Source: JACQFK01 sp964619955 (GTDB taxonomy: Bacteria > Planctomycetota > MHYJ01 > JACPRB01). From it: 64,000 nucleotides of DNA. The DNA is taken from positions 1 through 64,000 of the forward strand of contig CAZUJF010000004.1 in NCBI GenBank assembly GCA_964619955.1, given 5' to 3'. The position numbers were made by a program, and so were the translations under genes. How positions within the stretch are numbered: the first letter of the stretch is position 1; each line of letters opens with the position of its first letter. Below are positions 8,018-16,917 of this stretch, in pieces. Under the pieces are notes generated by a model. The model searched no databases and had not been told where the DNA came from. It worked only from the letters and a program-made list of their open reading frames with translations.

Positions 8018-10270
8018 ATGATGCTGCCCCTCCTCCTTGCCGCCCTGCTCGCCGCCCTCCCCGACGAAAAGGCCGGGGAGCTCGTCTACAAGAAGCAGTG
8101 CCTCTCCTGCCACGGGGCCGACGGACAGGGCAGCGACAAGCATGGCGACCCGCTCGTGGGCTCCCGCACCCTCGAGAAACTCGCCGCGTACATCGCCAAG
8201 ACCATGCCCGAGGACAAACCCGGCACCTGCACCGGTAACGATGCCAGAAACGTCGCGGAATATGTCTACGCGAACTTCTACTCCCCCGCCGCGCGGCTCA
8301 AACGCAGCCCCGTCCGCATCGAACTCTCGCGGCTCACCGTGAAACAGTACCGCAACGCCGTCGCCGACCTGCTCTCGCCCCCGGGCGAGACGCCCCGCTG
8401 GGACGAACGCCGCGGCCTGCGCGTCGAATATTTCCAGGGCGGCGGCCGCCGCTTCCGCGAGGACCGCCGCATCCTCGAACGCCTCAGCCCCACCCTCGAC
8501 GCCCGCTACGGCGCGGGCAGCCCCTCCGAACGCATCAGCCCCGAGGAGTTCTCCATCCGCTGGAGCGGCGGCCTCTTCGCCCCCGAAACCGGCGTGTATG
8601 AGATCGCCCTCGAGGTCGCCAACGGCGTCCGGCTATGGCTCAACGACCAGACCCAGCCCCTCATCGACGCCGCCGTGCGCTCCGGCGACGACACCACCTA
8701 CCGCGAACGCATCCTCCTGCTCGGCGGCCGCACCTACCCGCTCCGCGTCGAACTGGCGAAGAACAAACAGGACAAGAACGCCGCCATCAGCCTCCGCTGG
8801 AAACCGCCCCAGCGCAGCGAAGAAATCGTCCCGGAGCGGATGCTCTCCCCGCTGAAGTTCCCCGAGGTGACGTTGCTCCAGACGCCCTTCCCGCCCGACG
8901 ACCGCAGCCTCGGCTTCGAACGCGGCATCGCCGTGTCGAAAGACTGGGACGAAGCCGGCACCACGGCCGCGCTCGAAGCCGCGGTCCTCGTCGGCGCCCG
9001 GCTGTCCCTGCTCAGCGGCGTCAAATTCGACGTCCCCGAGGCCGCGCAGAAGGTCCGCGACTGGGCCAAGCGCTTCGTGGAACGCGCGTTCCGCCGCCCC
9101 CTCGCCCCCGACCAGCTCACGTTCTTCGTCACGCGCCACTTCGAGGGCAGCCGCGACCTCGAAACTGCGGCGAAGAAAGTCGTCCTGCTCGCCTTGAAAT
9201 CGCCCCGCTTCCTGTATCCGGAGCTGGGATCGAACGAACGCGACGCCTACGACGCCGCGACGCGCCTCTCCTTCGGCCTCTGGGATTCGCTTCCCGACGA
9301 CGCGCTGCTCGACGCCGCCCGGAACGGATCGCTGGACACCCCCGAAGGCCTCACCCGCCAGGCCGAACGCCTCGTCGCCGACCCGCGCGTCCGCGCCAAA
9401 GTCCGCGAGTTCTTCCACCACTGGCTGCAGCTCGACCGCCTGCACGAGCTCGCGAAGGACGCCAAGCTCTACCCCGACTTCACCGAGGCCGTGGCGTCCG
9501 ACCTGCGCACGTCGCTGGACCTCTTCCTCGACGACGTCGTCTGGAGCGAGACGTCCGACTTCCGGCAGCTGCTGCTTTCCGACGCGGTCTACTTCAACGG
9601 CCGCCTCGCCAAGTTCTACGGCGTCCCGCTGCCCGCCGACGCCGGCTTCAACCGCATCCCCCTGGGCCCCGAGAAGCAGGCGGGCATCCTCACCCATCCG
9701 CTGCTCATGGCCGGCTTCGCGGACCACGCGAGCAGCTCCCCCATCCACCGCGGCGTCTTCATCGCGCGCAGCCTGCTCGGCCGCCGCCTGCGCCCGCCGC
9801 CCGAGGCCGCGGCCCCCTTCGCCCCGGATCTGCACCCCTCCCTGACCACGCGCGAACGCGTCGCGCTCCAGACCAAGTCGCAGGCCTGCATGTCCTGCCA
9901 CACCATGATCAACCCCCTCGGCTTCGCGCTGGAAAACTTCGACATGCTCGGACGCTTCCGCAGCGAGGAGCAGGGCAAGCCGGTCGACGCCTCCGGGTCC
10001 TGGACCCCGCTCAACAGAGAGCCCGTCCCGTTCAAGAACGCCCGCGCCCTCGCGGACTCCCTCTCCAAGAGCGAGGAAACCCACGCCGCGTTCGTCGAGC
10101 ATCTCTTCCAGGCCCTGACCAAGCAGCCCCTGCTCGCGTACGGGGTGGACCGCCCCGAGCAGCTGCGCAAATCCTTCGCCCGGAACAACTTCAGCATCCG
10201 GAAATTGTTAATAGAGATGATGGGGGTGGCGGCACCCGCCCCCCGGCCCGTGAAGGGGAAAAACTCATGA
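8018..10270 (+). CDS. Secreted c-type cytochrome with PA14 and DUF1587/1592/1588/1585 domains
   Basis: A 750-residue exported protein with a short leader (MMLPLLLAALLAALP). A haem c site CLSCH lies at about residue 28 in a cytochrome-like domain. DUF1587 (LSRLTVKQYRNAVADLL) follows near 108, then a PA14-like domain (about 130-285), DUF1595/DUF1592 (330-530), DUF1588 (545-640, with GILTHPLLMAGFADHASSSP) and DUF1585. A second CxxCH, CMSCH, occurs near 628. This order is characteristic of planctomycete and related outer-surface cytochromes, usually paired with DUF1552 proteins. The next gene is exactly that, with a 4-nt overlap. Electron transfer tied to polymer breakdown has been proposed for the family; the substrate here is unknown. 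Confidence 0.88.
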   Translation: MMLPLLLAALLAALPDEKAGELVYKKQCLSCHGADGQGSDKHGDPLVGSRTLEKLAAYIAKTMPEDKPGTCTGNDARNVAEYVYANFYSPAARLKRSPVRIELSRLTVKQYRNAVADLLSPPGETPRWDERRGLRVEYFQGGGRRFREDRRILERLSPTLDARYGAGSPSERISPEEFSIRWSGGLFAPETGVYEIALEVANGVRLWLNDQTQPLIDAAVRSGDDTTYRERILLLGGRTYPLRVELAKNKQDKNAAISLRWKPPQRSEEIVPERMLSPLKFPEVTLLQTPFPPDDRSLGFERGIAVSKDWDEAGTTAALEAAVLVGARLSLLSGVKFDVPEAAQKVRDWAKRFVERAFRRPLAPDQLTFFVTRHFEGSRDLETAAKKVVLLALKSPRFLYPELGSNERDAYDAATRLSFGLWDSLPDDALLDAARNGSLDTPEGLTRQAERLVADPRVRAKVREFFHHWLQLDRLHELAKDAKLYPDFTEAVASDLRTSLDLFLDDVVWSETSDFRQLLLSDAVYFNGRLAKFYGVPLPADAGFNRIPLGPEKQAGILTHPLLMAGFADHASSSPIHRGVFIARSLLGRRLRPPPEAAAPFAPDLHPSLTTRERVALQTKSQACMSCHTMINPLGFALENFDMLGRFRSEEQGKPVDASGSWTPLNREPVPFKNARALADSLSKSEETHAAFVEHLFQALTKQPLLAYGVDRPEQLRKSFARNNFSIRKLLIEMMGVAAPAPRPVKGKNS

Positions 10271-11580
10271 CGCTGAGCCGTCGCGACTTTGTCCGGGACC
10301 TCGGCCTCGGAGCCGCCGCGCTTCCGTTCCTCACGGGCCTGTCCTCGTTCGCCGCGACGCCGCGGGCGCCCAAGCAGCGCCTCGTCGTGATGTTCAGCCC
10401 CAACGGCATCATCCCCAAGACCTTCTGGCCCGACGAGGCCGGCCCGCTTGGCGCGCTCAAGGAGATCCTCTCGCCGCTGGAGCCCCTGAAGGACAAGGTC
10501 CTCACCCTGCACGGCGTCTGCGACAAGGTCAAAGGCGACGGCGACAGCCACATGCGCGGCATCGCCTGCCTGCTCACCGGCATCGAACTCTTCCCCGGCA
10601 ACATCCAGGGCGGCTCGCACACGCCCGCCGGGTGGGCCAAGGGCCTCTCCATCGATCAGGAGATCAAGAACTTCCTCCAGTCGAAGCCCGAGACCCGCAC
10701 GCGCTTCGGATCGCTGGAGTTCGGCGTCCAGGTCCCCGAACGCGCGGACACCTGGACCCGCATGGTCTACGCCGGATCGAACAAGCCCCTCGCCCCCGTC
10801 AGCAGCCCTCACCAGATGCTGCAGAAGATGTACGGGCGCGTGAAGGACCAGGCCGCGCTGCGCAGCGTGCTCGACGAGGTCCGCGAAGACCTCGCGAAGA
10901 TCGGCGAGAAGGTCGGCGCGGAGGACCGCAAACGCCTCGACGAGCACGCGACGTTCGTGCGCGACATGGAGAAGCAGCTGGAGGCGGAGCTGACCCGCAA
11001 GGAGGGCCCGCCCGCGCCGGTGCTGGACCAGGGCCTCAAGGACGACAACGACAGCATGCCGCGGCTGAGCCGGACCCAGATCGACCTGCTCGTGCACGGC
11101 TTCGCGGCCGACTTCAACCGCATCGCGACGCTGCAGTACACGAACTCGGTGGGCCAGGCGCGCATGAAGTGGGCGGGCGTGGACGAACGCCACCACGAGC
11201 TGTCCCACAAACCCGACACCGATGCGTCCTCCCAGGAGCAGCTGACGAAGATCAACAAGTGGTTCTGCGGCGAGCTGGCGCACCTCGCGAAGCGGCTTGC
11301 GGAAACGCCGGAGCCGGGCGGCGAGGGCAGCATGCTCGACCACACCACGATCATCTGGACCAACGAGCTCGGCAAGGGCAACTCGCACACGCTGAACGAC
11401 ATCCCCTTCGTGATGGTCGGCGGCGGCCTCGGCTTCAAGACGGGCCGCGCGCTCAAGTTCAAGCAGGTCGCCCACAACCGCCTCCTGCTCTCACTGGCGC
11501 ACGCGTTCGGGCACCGCATCGACACCTTCGGCAACCCCGCGCTCTCCGCGGGCGGGCCGTTGTCGGAACTGACCGCATGA
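10267..11580 (+). CDS. Tat-exported DUF1552 protein
   Basis: A 437-residue DUF1552 protein. The N-terminus MTLSRRDFVRDLGLGAAAL is a clear twin-arginine leader. The body has the alkaline-phosphatase/sulfatase-like pattern of DUF1552/DUF1501 proteins: RLVVMFSPNGIIPKTFWP, DSHMRGIACLLTG, and late segments TTIIWTNELGKGNSHT and IPFVMVGGGLGF. It is translationally coupled to the DUF1592 cytochrome before it (ATGA) and the esterase after it (ATGA). Known family members always accompany DUF1592 cytochromes; the enzymatic activity has not been shown. Confidence 0.88.
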   Translation: MTLSRRDFVRDLGLGAAALPFLTGLSSFAATPRAPKQRLVVMFSPNGIIPKTFWPDEAGPLGALKEILSPLEPLKDKVLTLHGVCDKVKGDGDSHMRGIACLLTGIELFPGNIQGGSHTPAGWAKGLSIDQEIKNFLQSKPETRTRFGSLEFGVQVPERADTWTRMVYAGSNKPLAPVSSPHQMLQKMYGRVKDQAALRSVLDEVREDLAKIGEKVGAEDRKRLDEHATFVRDMEKQLEAELTRKEGPPAPVLDQGLKDDNDSMPRLSRTQIDLLVHGFAADFNRIATLQYTNSVGQARMKWAGVDERHHELSHKPDTDASSQEQLTKINKWFCGELAHLAKRLAETPEPGGEGSMLDHTTIIWTNELGKGNSHTLNDIPFVMVGGGLGFKTGRALKFKQVAHNRLLLSLAHAFGHRIDTFGNPALSAGGPLSELTA

Positions 11581-12413
11581 GTCTGCTTCTGGCCCTCGCG
11601 CTGCTCCAAGACCAGGTCGTCGACGTCTGGCCGGGCAAGGTCCCCGGCGAGACCGCGGAGCTCGAGGAGAAGTTCGACGGCAACCCGTCCAAGATCGTGC
11701 AGATCGGCAAGCCGGTGCTCACCATCACGCGGCCGGCAAAGGACAAGGACACGGGCGCGGCGATCGTCGTCTGTCCCGGCGGCGGCTACCGCATGCTCGC
11801 CTATGCGCACGAGGGCACCCAGGTCAGCGAGTGGCTCGCGTCGATCGGCGTGACCTCGGTGCTGCTGAAGTACCGGGTCCCCCAGCGCGCCGGCGACGAC
11901 GACAAGCTGCTGCCCCTGGCGGACGCCCAGCGGACGCTCAGCCTCGTGCGTTCCCGCGCTGCCGAGTGGGGCATCGATCCGGCCCGCATCGGCATCCTCG
12001 GCTTCTCGGCGGGCGGCCATCTCGTGGCGCATGCCGCGACGCAGTTCGAGCAGCGCGCGTACGCGGCGATCGACGACGTCGACAAGGCCTCCTGCAAGCC
12101 CGACTTCGCGCTGATGGTGTATCCCGGCGGCATCCTCGACAAGCAGGACAAGACGAAGCTTGCGGCCCGAATCGCCGTGACGAAGGCCTGCCCGCCCTCC
12201 TTCCTCGTCGTCTCCACCGACGACAAGGGTTCGGCACCCGGCACGCTGGTGCTCTACAGCGCCCTCCGCGACGCGGGCGTCCCGGTCGAGCTGCACGTCT
12301 ACGCGACGGGCGGCCACGGCTACGGGATGCGCAAGGCCGACCAGCCCTGGGCGTCCTGGCCCCAGCGCTGCGAGGATTGGATGCGCCAGCGCGGCCTGCT
12401 CAAGCGCGCGTGA
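11577..12413 (+). CDS. Alpha/beta-hydrolase, acetyl-esterase-like
   Basis: A 278-residue alpha/beta-hydrolase. The N-terminal MSLLLALALLQ is a weak leader, so secretion is likely. The oxyanion-hole region VVCPGGGYRMLA, the nucleophile elbow GFSAGGH and a late GGHGYGM containing the catalytic His are all visible. The pattern is that of endo-1,4-beta-xylanase-associated acetylxylan esterases common in planctomycetes. It sits as the third gene of the DUF1592 operon, overlapping both neighbours by 4 and 1 nt, which suggests it deacetylates the glycan handled by that system (inference). Confidence 0.8.
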   Translation: MSLLLALALLQDQVVDVWPGKVPGETAELEEKFDGNPSKIVQIGKPVLTITRPAKDKDTGAAIVVCPGGGYRMLAYAHEGTQVSEWLASIGVTSVLLKYRVPQRAGDDDKLLPLADAQRTLSLVRSRAAEWGIDPARIGILGFSAGGHLVAHAATQFEQRAYAAIDDVDKASCKPDFALMVYPGGILDKQDKTKLAARIAVTKACPPSFLVVSTDDKGSAPGTLVLYSALRDAGVPVELHVYATGGHGYGMRKADQPWASWPQRCEDWMRQRGLLKRA

Positions 12414-14374
12414 TGCTTCCGATCCTGCTGGCGCTGCTGATCCAGTCCGAGGACTGGCCGGGCTTCCTCGGACCCCGTCGCGACGGGACTTCCCGTGAAC
12501 AGAGCCTCATCTCCCCCTGGCCGCAGAAGGGCCCTACCCTCGCTTGGAAGCACGGCCTCGGCAGCGGCTACGGCAGCGCCTCGGTCGCCGGCGGCCGTGT
12601 GCTCGTCTTCGACCGCTCCGGCGACAAGGCCCGCGTGTTCTGCCTCAAGGCCACCGACGGCGCGCAACTCTGGCGCTTCGAGTACGTCACCGACTACGTC
12701 GACCGCTACGGCGACAACCCCGGTCCGCGCTGCTGTCCCGTGATCGACGACGGCCGCGTCTATGTCTACGGGGTCGAAGGGATGCTCCACGCCCTGCGGC
12801 TCGAGGACGGCACGCTGCTCTGGAAGAAGGACACGGCGGCGGACTTCGGCGTGGTCCCGAACTTCTTCGGCGTCGGCAGCACGCCACTCGTGGAAGGCGA
12901 CCTGCTGCTGACGGTCGTGGGAGGCAGTCCGCCGAACAGTCCGGACATCGCCTCCGGGGAGACCCCCTCCAACGGCAGCGCGGTCGTGGCGTTCGACAAG
13001 CGCACGGGCGAGGTCCGCTACAAGACGGGCGACGATCTGGCCGCCTACGGGAGCCCCGTGGCCGCCACGATCGCCGGGCGGCGCTGGTGTTTCGTGTTCG
13101 CGCGGGGCGGCCTGCTCGCGTTCGATCCCGCGACGGGCAAGGTCGACTTCCAGTTCCCGTGGCGGGCCAAGTCCCTGCAAACCGTCAACGCGATGAGCCC
13201 CGTGGTCGCGGGGGATCTCGTGTTCGTCTCGGACGCCTACTCGATCGGCGGCGCCTGCCTGCGGGTCAAGGCGGGGGGATACGACGTCGTCTGGCAGGAC
13301 GGCCGCAAGCGCGAACGATCGATGTCCTCCTGGTGGAACACGCCGGTCCTCGTGGACGGGCATCTTTACGGCGACAGCGGCATGGAGGACAGCGACCTGC
13401 GCTGCGTCGAACTCGCCACGGGGGCGCTGAAGTGGGCGGACAAGACGCTCAAGCACACGTCGCTGCTGCGCGTGGACGGCCGCTTCATCGGTCTGGCGGA
13501 GGACGGCATCCTCTGGCTGCTGGAGCTCACGCCGCAGGGCTGCCGCAAGATCTCGGAGGCGACCCTGATGGACGCGGACGGCCGTCCTTTCGTGGCTCCT
13601 CCGGCCCGGGCCGCGCCGGCGCTCTCGAGCGGACGGCTCTACGTGCGCGGCAAGGAGCGGCTGGTCTGCCTGCAGGTCGCGCCGACGGAGCCTCCGCCGC
13701 TGTCCCTCGAGGAGCGGACGGCCCTCGAGAAAGACCTCGACCTCCAGATCGCGCGCAACACGGAGGCGCTGGCGGCGGACCCCAAGCACGTGGAGACGTA
13801 CTCGCGCCGCGGCGACGCGCACTTTTTCCGGGGCCGCTTTGCGGAGGCGCTCGCGGATTACGAGAAGATGGTCGAGCTGGATCCTTCGCAGAACGCCCAG
13901 CATTGGCGCCGCGGGATCGCGCGTTTCTATGCGGGGGACTACCCCAAGGCGGCGCAGCAATTCGAGATCTACCACTCCTTCGACAACGTCGACCGCGAGA
14001 ACGGCATCTGGCGCTACCTCTCGCAGGTGAAGGCGCACGGCCGGGACAAGGCGCGCGAGGGGCTGCTGAAGTACGCGAAGGACGACCGGGAGCCCTTCCC
14101 CGCCGTGTACCAGCTCTTCGCCGGGAAGACCACGCCGGACGAGATCCTGAAGGGGATCGCGGTCGCGGACATCAGCAAGGAAGAACGTGAGTCTCGGCTC
14201 TTCTATGCGCGGCTCTACATCGGCCTGAACGCGGCGGTGGAGGGGCACGAGGAACAGGCGCGGATCAATCTGCGCGAGGCGGTGGCGAACCCCTGGCCGC
14301 GCCTCGCCGGCTTCGGCCCCCGCTGGATGTGGCACGTCGGCCGCGTCCACTACGACCTGCTGCAGTCGAAGTAG
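12413..14374 (+). CDS. PQQ-type beta-propeller protein with TPR tail
   Basis: A 653-residue protein with a short hydrophobic start (MLPILLALLIQ). Residues about 15-430 hold outer-membrane-assembly/PQQ-like propeller blades with repeated WRF, GRVYVYG, LLWKKD and FDPATGKV motifs typical of planctomycete secreted quinoprotein-like propellers. Residues about 440-560 are tetratricopeptide repeats (YSRRGDAHFFRGRFAEALAD, then HWRRGIARFYAGDY). It is the last gene of the 8018-14374 operon (TGATG overlap). It may bind a ligand or scaffold the cytochrome complex. No PQQ-dehydrogenase catalytic set is evident, so enzyme activity is doubtful. Confidence 0.8.
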   Translation: MLPILLALLIQSEDWPGFLGPRRDGTSREQSLISPWPQKGPTLAWKHGLGSGYGSASVAGGRVLVFDRSGDKARVFCLKATDGAQLWRFEYVTDYVDRYGDNPGPRCCPVIDDGRVYVYGVEGMLHALRLEDGTLLWKKDTAADFGVVPNFFGVGSTPLVEGDLLLTVVGGSPPNSPDIASGETPSNGSAVVAFDKRTGEVRYKTGDDLAAYGSPVAATIAGRRWCFVFARGGLLAFDPATGKVDFQFPWRAKSLQTVNAMSPVVAGDLVFVSDAYSIGGACLRVKAGGYDVVWQDGRKRERSMSSWWNTPVLVDGHLYGDSGMEDSDLRCVELATGALKWADKTLKHTSLLRVDGRFIGLAEDGILWLLELTPQGCRKISEATLMDADGRPFVAPPARAAPALSSGRLYVRGKERLVCLQVAPTEPPPLSLEERTALEKDLDLQIARNTEALAADPKHVETYSRRGDAHFFRGRFAEALADYEKMVELDPSQNAQHWRRGIARFYAGDYPKAAQQFEIYHSFDNVDRENGIWRYLSQVKAHGRDKAREGLLKYAKDDREPFPAVYQLFAGKTTPDEILKGIAVADISKEERESRLFYARLYIGLNAAVEGHEEQARINLREAVANPWPRLAGFGPRWMWHVGRVHYDLLQSK

Positions 14375-14380
14375 GCGCGC

Positions 14381-15664
14381 TCAACGTCGCTTCAAGGCCT
14401 CCAGCAGCGCGAGCGAGGCCAGCAGCACCCCGGCCGTGGAAACCAGCCCCGAGAAGCCGGAGACCTTCATGAACACGGGGGCCTGAAAGACGGCCGTGAG
14501 GATCTGCGCCTCGCGGAGCCAGGCCCCGGCCACGATCAGGACGATGCCGGCCGTCCGCCAGCCCGGCCATCCGAGCGGCGCCCCCCGGAACGCGGGCAGG
14601 ATGCGCGAGGCCATCGCGAAAATGAACGGCAGCACGAACGCGCTCGTGAAGGCGTGCCGGGCGCCGTCGAAGAACAGCCCCGGAGCGCCCCGAAACAGGT
14701 CCTGGACCGCCACGCCCATGCCGAGGACCGAGAACAGCAGGGCTCCGGACAGGGAGAGGCGGAGGCAGCGATGCAGGCCGGGATCCGCCGGATCGCCGCG
14801 TCCCGAGAAGGCCCGGACCGCGAACAGATACAGCGGGATCGAGAGCGCGACCGCAAACAGACCGGCGTCCAGCAGCGGGAAATGAATCGGCCGGCGCAGG
14901 GCTCCGGACAGCATCAGCGCGGCGCCGCCCTGGCCCAGCAGCAGCGCCAGCAGGGCGGGCCTCCGCCGCGCGGGCGGCAGCCCCAGATGACCCGGACCCG
15001 CGCGCAGGAACATGCCCTGGATCCAGGCCAGCGTCCCGCTGAACAGCGCCGCGGCGTAGACGGCCTGGTTCCAGGAGATCGCCGCCTCCCCGTCCTGCTC
15101 GAGCAGCGCCGTGACGGCTCCGCCGCCGAGGCAGAGCGCGGCGACGAGCCAGCCGAGCGTGCCCGCGCCCAGATAGAGATGCGAGAGCTCCAGCCGGGGT
15201 CGCGCCGTTCGCGCCGTCGCCCCCAGCACGCCGACGAAGATGCCGACGGCCGCGAGCTGCGCCAGGGTCCCCAGCACGAGCGCGGGCAGCGTCCCGGGCA
15301 GCAGGTCCCCCAGGCGCCCGTAGTTGAGCAGGAGTTGCCCGGCCAGCGTGAGCGCGGGAACCCCGCGGGCCAGGCGCGGGAAGCGCAGCCCCGTCATGAG
15401 GAAGCGCGGGACGGCCTCGAACGCGATGCCCGCGATGAAGAGGAACACGAAGCCCCAGATCTGGAAGCCCGCGTGGGTCCAGTGGTGGGAGGGCGGCGTC
15501 CCCAGCGGCAGCGCCCAGTGGATGACGAGCAGGTTGAACGCGCCGAAGAGCGTGCCGAGCGTCAGCGTGCACCCGAGCGCGGTCCGGATGAACGCCGGAT
15601 ACAGCGGGGCCGGCGGTTCCGGCGGGCGTCCGAAGCGGACCGGGGCGGCGGGGGCCTCGCTCAT
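14381..15664 (-). CDS. NnrS-like multi-pass membrane protein
   Basis: A 427-residue protein with about 12 hydrophobic segments. His-rich helices HWTHAGFQIWGF (about 77-88) and ARHAFTSAFVLPFIFAM (about 330) resemble NnrS, a haem/copper membrane protein linked to nitrosative stress. Distant similarity to oxidase subunit I is an alternative. No denitrification gene lies nearby. It converges on the PQQ/TPR gene with a 6-nt gap. Its ATG overlaps the stop of a truncated nucleotidyltransferase frame. The membrane topology is sure; the family name is moderately supported. Confidence 0.55.
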   Translation of the reverse strand: MSEAPAAPVRFGRPPEPPAPLYPAFIRTALGCTLTLGTLFGAFNLLVIHWALPLGTPPSHHWTHAGFQIWGFVFLFIAGIAFEAVPRFLMTGLRFPRLARGVPALTLAGQLLLNYGRLGDLLPGTLPALVLGTLAQLAAVGIFVGVLGATARTARPRLELSHLYLGAGTLGWLVAALCLGGGAVTALLEQDGEAAISWNQAVYAAALFSGTLAWIQGMFLRAGPGHLGLPPARRRPALLALLLGQGGAALMLSGALRRPIHFPLLDAGLFAVALSIPLYLFAVRAFSGRGDPADPGLHRCLRLSLSGALLFSVLGMGVAVQDLFRGAPGLFFDGARHAFTSAFVLPFIFAMASRILPAFRGAPLGWPGWRTAGIVLIVAGAWLREAQILTAVFQAPVFMKVSGFSGLVSTAGVLLASLALLEALKRR

Positions 15665-15924
15665 TCGACCCGACGACGCCTTCCCAGCCGCCAGGCCTCA
15701 AGCTCCCGGCGCAAGGGGCGCCTGCGCCCCTCCTCCATGACCAGCTCGGGAAGGCTGCAGAAATGCTGTTTGAGATCAGCGGGCGACGCGGCGATGGCGA
15801 AGTCGATGTCCCGGGAGAACTCGGCGCCGCCGTAGAGGATGCAGGCCTGCCCTCCCATCAAGAGCGCCCGCAGTCTTCTCCGGCGGAAAGTAGAAAGGAC
15901 CCTGAGGATCGAAGTCGGCTTCAC
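15661..15924 (-). pseudogene. Truncated nucleotidyltransferase-fold gene
   Basis: 87 codons whose start (LRALLMGGQACILYGGAEFS, then RDIDFAI) matches the GG...D-x-D core of nucleotidyltransferase-fold proteins that normally run to about 200 residues. After about residue 50 the sequence turns into a low-complexity Arg-rich tail and stops against the NnrS-like gene. It also overlaps the upstream small gene by 149 nt. The best reading is a decayed or deleted copy; a short functional protein is possible but less likely. Confidence 0.45.
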
Positions 15925-16075
15925 TCTCGCCCCCCAAGAGCAGGAAGTTCTCCCAGAGTCGTCCCGCCTCCCTGAACCGCTCGGCAGGGCTCAGGAGGTA
16001 CCACTCCAGCAGGTCGTCGTCGACGGCAAGTTCGAAGAGTTCCGGCCCCGGCTTCCGCGCGATGTTCCGGCTCAC
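15776..16075 (-). CDS. Small acidic hypothetical protein paired with a nucleotidyltransferase remnant
   Basis: 99 codons from GTG at 16075. The first 66 residues (ELAVDDDLLEWYLLSPAER..., LWENFLLLGGE, DPQGPFYFPPE) look like a genuine small protein of a type often found just upstream of nucleotidyltransferase-fold genes. The last third is Arg-rich and may be out-of-frame read-through into the neighbouring gene, so the true ancestral stop may have been lost. TATACT lies 9 nt before the start, with no Shine-Dalgarno sequence. Function unknown; a toxin-antitoxin-like pair is an inference. Confidence 0.4.
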   Translation of the reverse strand: MSRNIARKPGPELFELAVDDDLLEWYLLSPAERFREAGRLWENFLLLGGESEADFDPQGPFYFPPEKTAGALDGRAGLHPLRRRRVLPGHRLRHRRVAR

Positions 16076-16084
16076 GATTCAGCG

Positions 16085-16090
16085 AGTATA
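16085..16090 (-). promoter_or_regulatory. -10-like box TATACT before GTG
   Basis: On the minus strand TATACT ends 9 nt before the GTG at 16075. No Shine-Dalgarno sequence is present. It matches the leaderless pattern seen elsewhere in the window. Confidence 0.35.
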
Positions 16091-16101
16091 GCGGCGCTTG
16101 T

Positions 16102-16114
16102 CTTGTGTCACAAG
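16102..16114. promoter_or_regulatory. Short palindrome in a divergent intergenic region
   Basis: CTTGTG and CACAAG flank a single T (13 bp), between the minus-strand gene starting at 16075 and the plus-strand flavoprotein gene at 16193. The position suits a regulator binding site; no cognate regulator is identified. Confidence 0.3.
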
Positions 16115-16192
16115 CGGCGCCCCTTCACCCGGCGGATCGCGAGAAGAATCCCCCGTTTCGCGCGTTGTATCCCGTATCGGAAGGAGAGCCCC

Positions 16193-16828
16193 ATGGACCG
16201 ACCCCGCTTCGACGGCGTGATCGACAGCCCCGAGGCCCTGCGCAGCCTCATCCCGCCGCCCGCCGAGCTGGCGGTGAAGAAACAGCTGACGGCGCTCGAC
16301 GGCCATGCGCGGAGCTTTCTCGCGCGCTCTCCGTTCGTAGTCATCGGCACCTGCGGCCGCACGCGCGGCTGCGACGTCTCCCCGCGCGGCGAGGCCCCCG
16401 GCGGCTTTCTCGTCCTGGACGACCGCACAATCGCGATCGGCGACCGTCCGGGCAACCGGCGCACGGACTCCTTCCTCAACCTCCTTGAGAACCCGGAGAT
16501 CGGCCTGCTCTTCCTCGTGCCCGGCGTGGACGAGACGCTCCGCATCAACGGCCGGGCGAAGATCGTGGTCGACGCCGGCCTGTTCCAGCGGCTGGAAGTC
16601 GGAGGCAGGCCTCCGCTCGTCGCCCTGGTGGTGGAGATCGACGAGGTCTTTTTCCAATGCGCCAAGGCGTTCCGGCGTTCGAAACTCTGGGAGCCCGCGA
16701 GCTGGCCCGACCCCGCCCTGCAGCCCACGCTCGCCCGGATGCTCAAGGATCAGATCCCGTCCTGCACCCTCGAGACCCAGGCCCTGGAGGACGTCATCCA
16801 GAAGGCGTACCGCGAAGGGCTTTATTAG
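16193..16828 (+). CDS. PPOX-class FMN-dependent flavoprotein
   Basis: A 211-residue protein of the pyridoxamine-5'-phosphate-oxidase-like fold, closest by pattern to the MSMEG_1061 subgroup. Key segments are FVVIGTCGRTRGCDVSPRGE (about 48-67), the FMN-contacting DRPGNRRTDSFLNLLENP (about 82-99), IGLLFLVPGVDETLRINGRA and VVEIDEVFFQCAKAFRRSKLW. It has a strong ribosome-binding site (AAGGAGAG at 16181-16188) and no signal peptide, so it is a cytoplasmic redox enzyme of unknown substrate. It stands as a single gene, probably with its own promoter. Confidence 0.82.
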   Translation: MDRPRFDGVIDSPEALRSLIPPPAELAVKKQLTALDGHARSFLARSPFVVIGTCGRTRGCDVSPRGEAPGGFLVLDDRTIAIGDRPGNRRTDSFLNLLENPEIGLLFLVPGVDETLRINGRAKIVVDAGLFQRLEVGGRPPLVALVVEIDEVFFQCAKAFRRSKLWEPASWPDPALQPTLARMLKDQIPSCTLETQALEDVIQKAYREGLY

Positions 16829-16917
16829 GCACCCATATCACCTCGGAACACCGTATGGGCCGCGAAGGCGGAGCCGTTCGGCTAGCATGGAGGTTCGCCT
16901 CAGGAAAGGAGTTCTTC

